From NCBI GenBank assembly GCA_041396585.1, contig JAWKYG010000002.1, positions 1 through 64,000 on the forward strand: a stretch of DNA of 64,000 nt, written 5' to 3'. The translations under genes and the position numbers were made by a program. This document shows, piece after piece, positions 57,367 through 64,000 of the stretch. The notes beneath the pieces are model-generated. The model had not been told where the DNA came from and did no database searches. It saw only the letters and a program-made list of their open reading frames with translations. Source of the stretch: JAUIAI01 sp041396585 (GTDB lineage Bacteria; Pseudomonadota; Gammaproteobacteria; Burkholderiales; Burkholderiaceae_E). Numbering within the stretch: the stretch's first letter is position 1; every line of letters begins with the position of its first letter.

Positions 57367-59534
57367 GACCAGTCCGGGGCCAGGCGCGGATCGAGCGTTT
57401 GCCAGAGCCTGTCGGCCCATTGTGCGATCAGGGGCCGATGCCCGAGGTCGATGCGCAGTTTGACCCGGGTGCCGGCCGGCTGTGCGATCGGGCTCCCCAG
57501 GGAGACCGTGAGCGGATAGGCGGGCCGGCGCGGGCGCCACTGCGCGCTCTCGGGATCGCGGTCGGCATCGATATCGCCGCCAAGGGCGCGGGCAAATCCG
57601 TTGTCCGGCAGCGTGCGCACCGCCGCCGGTGTACCGGGCTGCAGGCGCGACCTGAGCAATCTACCGTCGTCGGTGGCCACGGCGACCTCCGTGGCGTCGC
57701 TCTCCTGCAGGCGCAATCGCGCCAGCGTCGGCTGATCGATCAGCGCCTTGATCGTGGTGTTGGTTGCTTCGCCGACCACGGCGACGAGGCTGCCGGTGCG
57801 CAGAAATCTATCGAGCAGATCGCTCGGCGCCGCGGTCAGCTGCACCTGGCCATCGCCCGGTGCACGCACGGTCAGCCGTTGCCGGCGCGCGGACAGATGG
57901 GCCAGTTCGCGCTCGGCCTGATGGATACGCTCGCGTGCGCCCGCCACCTCCTGGCCACGCTGTTCGAGATGCGCGAACCAGGTGTCTGCACGGCCGGCCA
58001 GCACTGCCTGCCAACGCTTGATCTCGGCGTCCAACTCGGGGTCTTCCAGCAGCAACAAGGGATCGCCCGCACGCACGGACTGGCCGTCACGCACGAGTAC
58101 GCTGCGCACGAAACCCTCGTCGGCGATTCGCACGCGCCCGCTTTCCGGCCACCACACCATCGCCGGCGCCCAGACGCGATCCGGCATGGGCAGCATCGCG
58201 ACGAGCAAGACCGCCAGCGCGGCCACGCCCAGGCGGCCCCAGGCACGCAGCCGAAGATGCAGCGGGTGGCCGTCGCTTGCCGGCGCGCGAATCAGGTGGA
58301 TGATCGGCATCACCAGCAGCCAGATCAGCGCCGCGATCGCGATGCCCAGGCCCGCCACGCGGCTGTAGCCGCCGATCCAGCCGCTTACCCAGAACATCAG
58401 CGTGGCGCGATAAATCCAGGCCGCCGGTGCATAGAGCCATAGCCAGGCCCGTTCGCCCCGACCCGGCTCGGGAGACGAGGTCGGCACCGCCAGCAGATGA
58501 CGGCGCCAGAATGCCAGCCAGTGGGCGCGGCTGCGCTCGCCGAGCGCCGGCAGCGCGGCCAGATCGGTCAGCAGGTAGTAGCCGTCCAGCCGCACCAGCG
58601 GATTGCCGTTGAACATCACCGTGGAAACGCCACCGATCAGCATGACCGACAGACAGAGTTCCCGCGCCAGGCCGGGTGCTAGTGCCGACCAGGCCAGCAG
58701 CGCAAGCGCCGCCAGACCCAGCTCGGCAAGAATTCCCGCGGCGCTGACCAGCGCGCGCTCGCCACGCGAGGCGAATCCATCGGCCGCCGAGGCATCCACA
58801 TAGGGAGCTGGCATGCCCATCAGCAGGGCGATGCCCGCCTCGTGCACCTGTGCGCCGAATCGTCGCACGGCGAGGCCGTGGGCAAGCTCGTGGATCGCCT
58901 TGACACCCACATAGCAGGCGATGGTCAGCCACCAGAACCCGGGTGATCCGGCCGACTGTGTGATCGCCAGTGTCAGCGCCTGGCGCTCACCGGCCAGCGT
59001 GAGCAGCGCGATCATCATCAGCAGCGCGAACGCCAGCGCGCCGGCGCGCGAGAACAGCATCTCGCCGAGCCCGGACAGGCGCTCGAGCAGTGCCGCGGGC
59101 GAGCCGAGCGAGATACGCGGTGCCAGCGGATTGAAGCGTTGCGAGCGATCGCGGCGCCGTGAATCATCGTCGGCCTGGGCCACCGCACGCAGATCGGGCC
59201 AGTCACCGCAGATCAGAAAACCGTCACCGACCAGTTTGCCGATCAGATGGATCAGATCATCCTGCGGTGGCAGCAGGGCGGGATCGCGTGCGGACAGTGT
59301 CCGCCAGATTTCGTCGAGCGAGGTCTTGCCGTCGCAGCGACCGACCACCGACCAGGCCGACTCGTTCAGGCGCAGGCGGCGATTCAGATCCTCGAAGCCG
59401 ATCACCTGGGTCTGCCCGTCCCGCTGGCTCTGGCGCGAGACCTGCAGTCCGTCGCGCCAGACCGGGCGCAGTGCGCGCACCCGGTACCAGTGGCGGCTGC
59501 GCAGGGCGGGAGCCCGCTGGCGATGCTGGCTCAT
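57363..59534 (-). CDS. Membrane peptidase M50 fused to a HlyD-type adaptor
   Basis: 723 residues. The N-terminal about 110 residues resemble a PqqD/peptide-binding domain (RRLRLNESAWSVVGRCDGKT). A polytopic site-2-protease-like domain follows, with the zinc motif HELAHG (about residue 220) and the second ligand region FNGNPLVRLDGYYLLTD. The C-terminal third is a periplasmic HlyD domain (VLVRDGQSVRAGDPLLLLED, coiled coil, LTVRAPGDGQVQLTAAP). Such YydH/M50-HlyD fusions are known beside peptide exporters. ATGA overlaps couple it with the genes before and after. It probably processes or guides the exported substrate in the membrane. Confidence 0.85.
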   Translation of the reverse strand: MSQHRQRAPALRSRHWYRVRALRPVWRDGLQVSRQSQRDGQTQVIGFEDLNRRLRLNESAWSVVGRCDGKTSLDEIWRTLSARDPALLPPQDDLIHLIGKLVGDGFLICGDWPDLRAVAQADDDSRRRDRSQRFNPLAPRISLGSPAALLERLSGLGEMLFSRAGALAFALLMMIALLTLAGERQALTLAITQSAGSPGFWWLTIACYVGVKAIHELAHGLAVRRFGAQVHEAGIALLMGMPAPYVDASAADGFASRGERALVSAAGILAELGLAALALLAWSALAPGLARELCLSVMLIGGVSTVMFNGNPLVRLDGYYLLTDLAALPALGERSRAHWLAFWRRHLLAVPTSSPEPGRGERAWLWLYAPAAWIYRATLMFWVSGWIGGYSRVAGLGIAIAALIWLLVMPIIHLIRAPASDGHPLHLRLRAWGRLGVAALAVLLVAMLPMPDRVWAPAMVWWPESGRVRIADEGFVRSVLVRDGQSVRAGDPLLLLEDPELDAEIKRWQAVLAGRADTWFAHLEQRGQEVAGARERIHQAERELAHLSARRQRLTVRAPGDGQVQLTAAPSDLLDRFLRTGSLVAVVGEATNTTIKALIDQPTLARLRLQESDATEVAVATDDGRLLRSRLQPGTPAAVRTLPDNGFARALGGDIDADRDPESAQWRPRRPAYPLTVSLGSPIAQPAGTRVKLRIDLGHRPLIAQWADRLWQTLDPRLAPDWS

Positions 59535-61000
59535 GGCTGCCAACGCCACCAGCTTTCCCGCAGCACACGAAGCGCGCGCTCGCTCCAGCGCCCGAGCAGG
59601 CTCGCGTGCCCGCCATCGAGTTGCGCGATGCCGCTCATGCCCGCACGCAGTGTGGCCGGCGGATCATCCAGACGCGCCTGCGCTTCGAACACGATCTTGT
59701 CCTGTCGCGCCAGGGTGATCGGCGCGATCCGGGTGATCGTGAATGGCAGGGGTTCGCCATCGAGCGCCTGCAGTCGCAGTTGACCGCGCTGTCCGACGCC
59801 GGCCCGCACCCGGTCGGACTCCTCGATATCGATGGTGGCCCGAAACTCGGCGACAGGCGCGATCGTGAAAAGCGGCTGGCCACGCTCCACCGGGGTGCCC
59901 ACGGACTGCCAGAGATCACCATCGAGAACGACGCCGTCGATCGGTGCCTTCACCTGCGCCTCGGCCAGGCGGGCCTCGAGACGGGTCAGCTCGGCATGGG
60001 TCTGTTCGAGCCGGCTGCGCGCGATCGCCATGTCCGCGCGCTCGCCGCGTGCCATCGAAGCGTCCGCCTGGCTGCGGTGCTCGGCGAGCTCACCCAGCAG
60101 GCGATCGCGTTCCAGAAGCAGATCACGGTCGGTCAGAATCGCCAGGGTGTCGCCCTCGCGCACCTCGTCACCGGGCCGCACCAGCACCTTGGCCAGGGTG
60201 CCCGGAGCCGGTGAGGCCACCTGGCGCTCGATCGCGCCCTGGATACGCGCATCACTGCTCAGGGTGCGCGGCAGCGGCACGGCCAGCAGCAGGGCAACCG
60301 CGGTGGCGAGCGCGATCGCACCGCCGCGACGACGCCGGCGTCGTTGCGCGGACCGCTGCCAGCGCCAGTGCAGCCGTCTGGCCAGCGGCCAGCGGGCCAC
60401 CTCGGACAGCGACAGGGGCTGGGCGAGCATCGGCGCGAGCTGTTCGAGCATCGCCAGCAGCCGATCATGAAATTCGATGGCCAGGCGCGCCGCCGCGCCG
60501 CGCAGGCAGACGGTCAGGGCGCCGACCGGGCGCGTCTCGCGCGGCAGAGGCACGCTGATCACCAGGGTGTCCGGGTCTCGCAGGCCAGCGGCGAGCGCGC
60601 GCTGGGCGAGCACGATGTGGGCGGGCCCTTGCGGATTGTGGCTGCTCAGGCTGACCTGCTGATCGCAGGCCTCGTTCATCGCCAGCAGCAGCGCACGGCT
60701 GCGCCGCGGGCCAAGCTGCGAGGCACGCGTGGGCGCGGCTGTCAGTACCCGAAGCTCGCGACCGCGCCGCCAGGCGATGGCGACCTGCTCGGCACCGATC
60801 TCGGCCGCGATTGCCCGGCAGGCGGCCAGTGCGATCAGTCGCGGGTCGTCGGCCTGGGCCGCTGCCTGTTGAACCCGCAGCACCCGTGCCTGCCAGTCGA
60901 TCTGCGCTGCGGCAGCCGGTGTCGGGATCGCGCGCACCCGCTGCCGGGGCGTCGGGCCGCCCGGTCTGGCTGCGGACAATGGGGTGAGAATGCGTGACAC
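59531..61000 (-). CDS. GAF-like/HlyD periplasmic adaptor, first gene of the export operon
   Basis: About 489 residues from GTG 60998-61000. This start is tentative, as no clear ribosome site was found and an ATG at 61180 would give a longer, less coding-like N-terminus. A cytoplasmic GAF-like domain (ACRAIAAEIGAEQVAIAWRR, SVPLPRETRPVGALTVCLRG) precedes one transmembrane helix (GGAIALATAVALLLAVPLP). A HlyD module follows (VLVRPGDEVREGDTLAILTD, coiled coil, VKAPIDGVVLDGDLWQSVGT). The GAF-adaptor fusion suggests that export may respond to an internal ligand. Confidence 0.75.
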   Translation of the reverse strand: MSRILTPLSAARPGGPTPRQRVRAIPTPAAAAQIDWQARVLRVQQAAAQADDPRLIALAACRAIAAEIGAEQVAIAWRRGRELRVLTAAPTRASQLGPRRSRALLLAMNEACDQQVSLSSHNPQGPAHIVLAQRALAAGLRDPDTLVISVPLPRETRPVGALTVCLRGAAARLAIEFHDRLLAMLEQLAPMLAQPLSLSEVARWPLARRLHWRWQRSAQRRRRRRGGAIALATAVALLLAVPLPRTLSSDARIQGAIERQVASPAPGTLAKVLVRPGDEVREGDTLAILTDRDLLLERDRLLGELAEHRSQADASMARGERADMAIARSRLEQTHAELTRLEARLAEAQVKAPIDGVVLDGDLWQSVGTPVERGQPLFTIAPVAEFRATIDIEESDRVRAGVGQRGQLRLQALDGEPLPFTITRIAPITLARQDKIVFEAQARLDDPPATLRAGMSGIAQLDGGHASLLGRWSERALRVLRESWWRWQP

Positions 61001-61194
61001 GTGGCTCGGGTAGGATTGCTGCTCGGAGTTACCGGACAGTGTGGCCGGGCGCGCGGCGCGGGCGCGAGACGCCGCGAATCCGGCGCCGATGCCCGGTGAG
61101 TCGCGGCCGATCGGCGGGCCGCAGCGTCGGGCAGGAACAACCGTCCCTCGCCGGTGCGGCGGTGCCCAGCATCGAATCAATCTCAGGAGACAGC

Positions 61195-61962
61195 ATGAAT
61201 CTTTTCGACATGACCGGTAAGGTTGCCGTGATCACCGGATCGAGCCGCGGCATCGGCCGCGCCACCGCCGAGGCGCTTGCCGGTCTCGGCGCCAAAGTGG
61301 TGATCTCCAGCCGCAAGGCGGACGCCTGCGAGGCGGTGGCCGCCGGCATCCGCGAGCGCGGCGGGCAGGCGATCGCGGTGCCCGCCAACATCTCCCGCAA
61401 GGAAGAGTTGCAGAATCTGATCGACGAAACCCGCCGTCAGTTCGGGCCGATCGATGCATTGGTCTGCAATGCGGCGTCGAACCCGTACTTCGGCCCCAGC
61501 AGCGGGATGAGCGACGAGGTTTTTCAGAAGGTGATGAGCAACAATGTGCTCAGCAACCACTGGCTCTGCCAGATGGTGCACCCCGAGATGAAATCGCGCG
61601 GTGGCGGCGCGATCGTGATCATCTCCTCGATCGGCGGCCTCAAGGGTTCCACCGAGATCGGCCTGTACTGCATCTCGAAGGCGGCCGACATGCAACTGGC
61701 GCGCAATCTGGGGGTCGAGTGGGGGCCGGACAATGTCCGCGTCAACTGCGTCGCACCCGGTCTCATCAAGACCGACATGGCGCGCGCGCTCTATGAGGAT
61801 CCGCAGCGGCGTGCCGCGGCCGAGGCGCGCTATCCGCTGCGTCGTCTGGGCGAACCCGATGACATCGCCGGCGTGGTTACCATGCTGTGCAGCCGTGCCG
61901 GTGCCTTCATGACCGGTCAGACCATCGTGGTCGATGGCGGCATCACGGTGAGCGGCGCCTGA
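61195..61962 (+). CDS. Short-chain dehydrogenase/reductase
   Basis: A 255-residue classical SDR. It has the coenzyme site ITGSSRGIGRATAEAL, the NAASNPYFGP motif, catalytic Ser in IVIISSIGGLKGS and YxxxK in GLYCISKAADM, and ends TIVVDGGITVSGA. AGGAGA precedes ATG 61195. It uses NAD(P)H on an alcohol/ketone, perhaps a hydroxyacyl-CoA or polyol. It is divergent from the export operon with about 195 bp between. Confidence 0.9.
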   Translation: MNLFDMTGKVAVITGSSRGIGRATAEALAGLGAKVVISSRKADACEAVAAGIRERGGQAIAVPANISRKEELQNLIDETRRQFGPIDALVCNAASNPYFGPSSGMSDEVFQKVMSNNVLSNHWLCQMVHPEMKSRGGGAIVIISSIGGLKGSTEIGLYCISKAADMQLARNLGVEWGPDNVRVNCVAPGLIKTDMARALYEDPQRRAAAEARYPLRRLGEPDDIAGVVTMLCSRAGAFMTGQTIVVDGGITVSGA

Positions 61963-61995
61963 TCATCGCCGCGCGGGCGGGCGGGGCTCGCCCGC

Positions 61996-62343
61996 TCAGC
62001 GGTAGCGCTTGATTCCGCGCGGCCCGATCCTGTTGCTGGGGGCCTGGTCGCCGTACAGGCACCCGCTGGCGCCGAGCAGCCAGGCCGCCGCCGCCAGCAA
62101 CGATGCGATCTCGATCACCAGACCGAAGTGATCCCACTGCTGGGGCGTGAACATCAGCCCCAGCATGCGCTGGCCAAGCAGCATCAGGGCGCTGCTGAGC
62201 AGCAGGTGAACGGTGGCCGACAATGTCGTCGACGTAAAGAAATCGCGCATTTCCTCGGCGATGATTCGCGAGATCACGAACAGCACGCAGGGCAGCGCGA
62301 AGATCGCGGCGAACACACCGAGCTGCAACAGCCATTGAGCCAC
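61996..62343 (-). CDS. Small membrane protein, unknown
   Basis: About 115 residues from a GTG at 62341-62343, with three hydrophobic segments (LQLGVFAAIFALPCVLFVIS, VHLLLSSALMLLGQRMLGLM, VIEIASLLAAAAWLLGASG) and a short polar tail. No family recognised. The start is uncertain because no ribosome site is evident. Confidence 0.5.
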   Translation of the reverse strand: MAQWLLQLGVFAAIFALPCVLFVISRIIAEEMRDFFTSTTLSATVHLLLSSALMLLGQRMLGLMFTPQQWDHFGLVIEIASLLAAAAWLLGASGCLYGDQAPSNRIGPRGIKRYR

Positions 62344-62580
62344 GGGCGGTATCCGATGGGTCCAGCAGACGGATGGTGGCGAGGCCTCGCCCGGCCCGGC
62401 AATGGAGGGCGCGCACGGTCGATGCTTCGACAACCGGCGCGATATTGGTCCAATTCGGTGCATGCGGCCAACGGGGCCGGCGTCAGCGGTGAGCGCACGC
62501 CGATCGGTGGCCCGGCCCTGGCGCATCAGGGCGATCTTCGGGGCGCCGCGGCGCGTCGGCCGGGCAGGAACTCGGCCCGT

Positions 62581-62645
62581 CAGCGTCAGGCCACCAGCGT
62601 CAGGCCACCAGCGTCAGGCCACCAGCGTCAGGCCACCAGCGTCAG
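62581..62645. repeat. 14-bp tandem repeat
   Basis: Four complete copies of CAGCGTCAGGCCAC followed by a 9-nt partial copy. On the minus strand the array begins in the last codons of the hydrolase gene, includes its TGA, and continues beyond it. It is a minisatellite, probably formed by slippage. Confidence 0.9.
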
Positions 62646-63512
62646 CATCGCTTCCACGAACTGTCGCGGTGCCTCCTGCGGCGGGTTGTGACCCACGCCG
62701 GCCAGGCAGCGATGCTGCCAGGCGCCCGTGAACATGCGTGCATGCGCGGCCGAGCCCGCGAGCGGGCCGACGCCGTCGTCGGCGCCATCAATGGCAATGG
62801 TCGGCACCGGGATCGTGGGTTGCGCGGCCAGCGCGCGCTCGCTCGCCTCATAGGCCGGATCACCGGCCACCAGGCCGTAGCGATGACGATAGGAGTGCAC
62901 GACCACCGCATCGAAATCGGGGTTCTCGAACGCCGCGGCCGAGCGCTCATAAACTGCGTCTTCGAAGCGCCAGGTGGGCGACCATTGTTCCCAGAGCAGC
63001 CGGCAGAACGCGGCGCGATGCCGGCTCAGGCCGCGCGCACCGCGTTCGCCGTGCAGGTAGTACTGATACCAGTAGCGATGCTCGGCCAGCGGATCGGCCG
63101 GTTCACCGGCGCGCGCGATGTCCTGGATGTTGTAGCCCGCGCAGCTGGGCCAGTCCGCGGACCCGCTCGGGCCAGAGCGCGGCTACGATGCAGGCGGCCC
63201 GACCGCCCCAGTCATAGCCGCCGAGCAGCGCGGGATTCGATCCCCAGCGCATCCATGAACTCGGTCAGGTCGTGGGCCAGTGCCGCCTGCTGGCCACTGC
63301 GCGGCGTGTCGGCGCGCAGGAAGCGTGTGGGGCCATAGCCGCGCAGCCAGGGAACGACACTCGCAGACCGGCCGCGGCCAGCAGGGGGCGACCTCGTCAT
63401 AGCTGTGCACATCGTAGGGAAAGCCGTGCAACAGGATCACGGCCGGCGCCGAACGCGAACCGACCTCGAGGTAGGCGATGCGCAAGGTCGGCGTCTCGGC
63501 CGTGTGGATCAT
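62628..63512 (-). CDS. Alpha/beta hydrolase, epoxide-hydrolase-like (frameshifted)
   Basis: About 295 residues. It starts MIHTAETPTLRIAYLEVG with the oxyanion loop LLHGFPYDVHSYDE. The frame changes at about 63375 (continuing VVPWLRGYGPTRFL, ALAHDLTEFMDALGI) and again near 63220-63240, where the nucleophile elbow YDWGGRAACIVAALWPERV lies (Asp nucleophile, as in epoxide hydrolases and haloalkane dehalogenases). The C-terminal part is intact (VPTIAIDGADDGVGPLAGS with the acid, LAGVGHNPPQEAP with His). The stop lies inside the 14-bp repeat. The start lies where the Rieske gene should end. Confidence 0.7.
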
Positions 63513-63819
63513 GCAGCTCGATGTAGACGCGGCCATCGGCCTCGTGCACCGCAAAGGTTTGCAGCGCCGGGCAATCGGGGCCTTCGAGCAGCTCGCCGTC
63601 ACTCAGGCGGTAGCGCGCCTGGTGTAGCGGGCACTCGATCGAATTCTCGAACACGAAGCCATCGGTGAGCCGGGCATCGGCGTGGGTGCAGTTGTTGGCC
63701 ACCGCGAACAAGCCGTCGTCGGCCCGGCACAGTGCCATCGCGCGCCCCTCGATGATGATCTCGATCGCTTCGTCGCCGCCCAGCCGGCCGGCCTGCTCGG
63801 TGATGTCGTGTCGGCTCAT
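63397..63819 (-). CDS. Rieske-type [2Fe-2S] ferredoxin
   Basis: The first about 105 residues are a small Rieske protein. The cluster motifs are NNCTHADA (CxH) and IECPLHQARYRL (CxxH), and it ends RVYIEL. It probably donates electrons to a ring-hydroxylating or other oxygenase not seen here. Beyond residue about 105 the frame runs over the hydrolase. A one-base correction near 63515 would end it at the hydrolase start with an ATGA overlap, so the true 3' end is about 63510. The start has a GGAAGG site. Confidence 0.75.
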   Translation of the reverse strand: MSRHDITEQAGRLGGDEAIEIIIEGRAMALCRADDGLFAVANNCTHADARLTDGFVFENSIECPLHQARYRLSDGELLEGPDCPALQTFAVHEADGRVYIELHDPHGRDADLAHRLPRGRFAFGAGRDPVARLSLRCAQL

Positions 63820-64000
63820 GTCATGTGTCCTTCCATTGATGAACCGGGCGCGGATTCCACACAGGCGACCGGCAGGGCTCTCGATTCTGCCATCGGCGTC
63901 GGCCGCAGTTCGCCGACTCCACGCGCCACCAGGCTCAGCGCTGCCAATGCGAGCAAGGCATGGGTCAGGCGTCGCAACAGGCGCTCGTTCAACAGGGGCG
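63816..64000 (-). CDS. C-terminal part of an upstream gene, cut by the window edge
   Basis: A minus-strand frame is open from the window end to a TGA at 63816-63818 that overlaps the Rieske start as ATGA. About 61 residues are visible, with one hydrophobic stretch (LTHALLALAALSLVARGV). No family recognised. It is probably the preceding gene of the Rieske/hydrolase operon. Confidence 0.5.
   Translation of the reverse strand, partial: PLLNERLLRRLTHALLALAALSLVARGVGELRPTPMAESRALPVACVESAPGSSMEGHMT

Noticed and set aside
55513..57519. A 668-codon plus-strand frame opposite the SecA-like gene
   Set aside because: A shadow frame with no motifs; the SecA motor motifs are on the minus strand.
62581..62645. 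Possible CRISPR array
   Set aside because: Units are 14 bp, directly adjacent without spacers, and no cas gene is nearby.

Overview
The window is high-GC chromosomal DNA, probably from a betaproteobacterium (Burkholderiales-like). This is an inference from a GroEL with a GGM-rich tail, a HrcA/CIRCE-controlled groES-groEL pair, a multiheme lipoprotein, CaiB/thiolase/acyl-CoA clusters and many translationally coupled (ATGA) gene pairs. No tRNA, rRNA, CRISPR array or intact insertion sequence was seen. About a dozen genes contain a one-base frameshift, often in a G or C run. Whole-gene lengths are mostly 3n+2, so the assembly probably carries homopolymer deletions. I annotate such genes over their full inferred span and say where the frame breaks.

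Layout. 1-7350: a decayed region with remnants of a tannase, ComM, an amidase, a LysE-type transporter and a choice-of-anchor lipoprotein. Inside it lies a tetR-hlyD-ABC permease-ATPase-membrane protein operon under a 22-bp perfect palindrome. 7246-12764: YkgJ-like and YjbQ-like proteins, groEL/groES with promoter and CIRCE, a GNAT acetyltransferase and KdgK. 12810-28330: acyl-CoA metabolism (MaoC hydratase, acyl-CoA ligase, thiolase, CaiB CoA-transferase, thioesterase, ADP-forming ligase, a DUF35-thiolase fusion, crotonase, SAF-domain dehydrogenase). It is interrupted by a 1261-residue lipoprotein combining RCC1-like repeats, four CxxCH haem sites and Ig-like repeats.

28524-32129: ECF sigma factor, membrane anti-sigma factor, caspase-like protease and a class V aminotransferase. 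32291-38650: a minus-strand locus that resembles an uncharacterised functional-amyloid system. It has two near-identical 32-residue-repeat curlin-like proteins, a third 31-residue-repeat protein, a CsgG-like lipoprotein with DUF4384, an OmpA-domain protein, a GIN-domain protein and two small secreted proteins. 39203-42993: a DSP-type phosphatase and a WD40-caspase protein.

43424-61000: a roughly 17.5-kb minus-strand operon that I consider the most interesting part. In transcription order it encodes a GAF/HlyD adaptor, an M50 peptidase-HlyD fusion, a SecA-like ATPase, a giant LEPR-XLL/DUF4347/cadherin surface protein (split by one in-frame TAA), an RND-type adaptor, a propeller-like protein, a hybrid histidine kinase with Hpt, and a REC-GGDEF-EAL protein. 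Adjacent starts and stops mostly overlap by 4 nt. I infer a dedicated export route for the giant adhesin coupled to phosphorelay and cyclic-di-GMP control. 61195-64000: an SDR oxidoreductase, a small membrane protein, an alpha/beta hydrolase, a Rieske ferredoxin and a truncated upstream gene.
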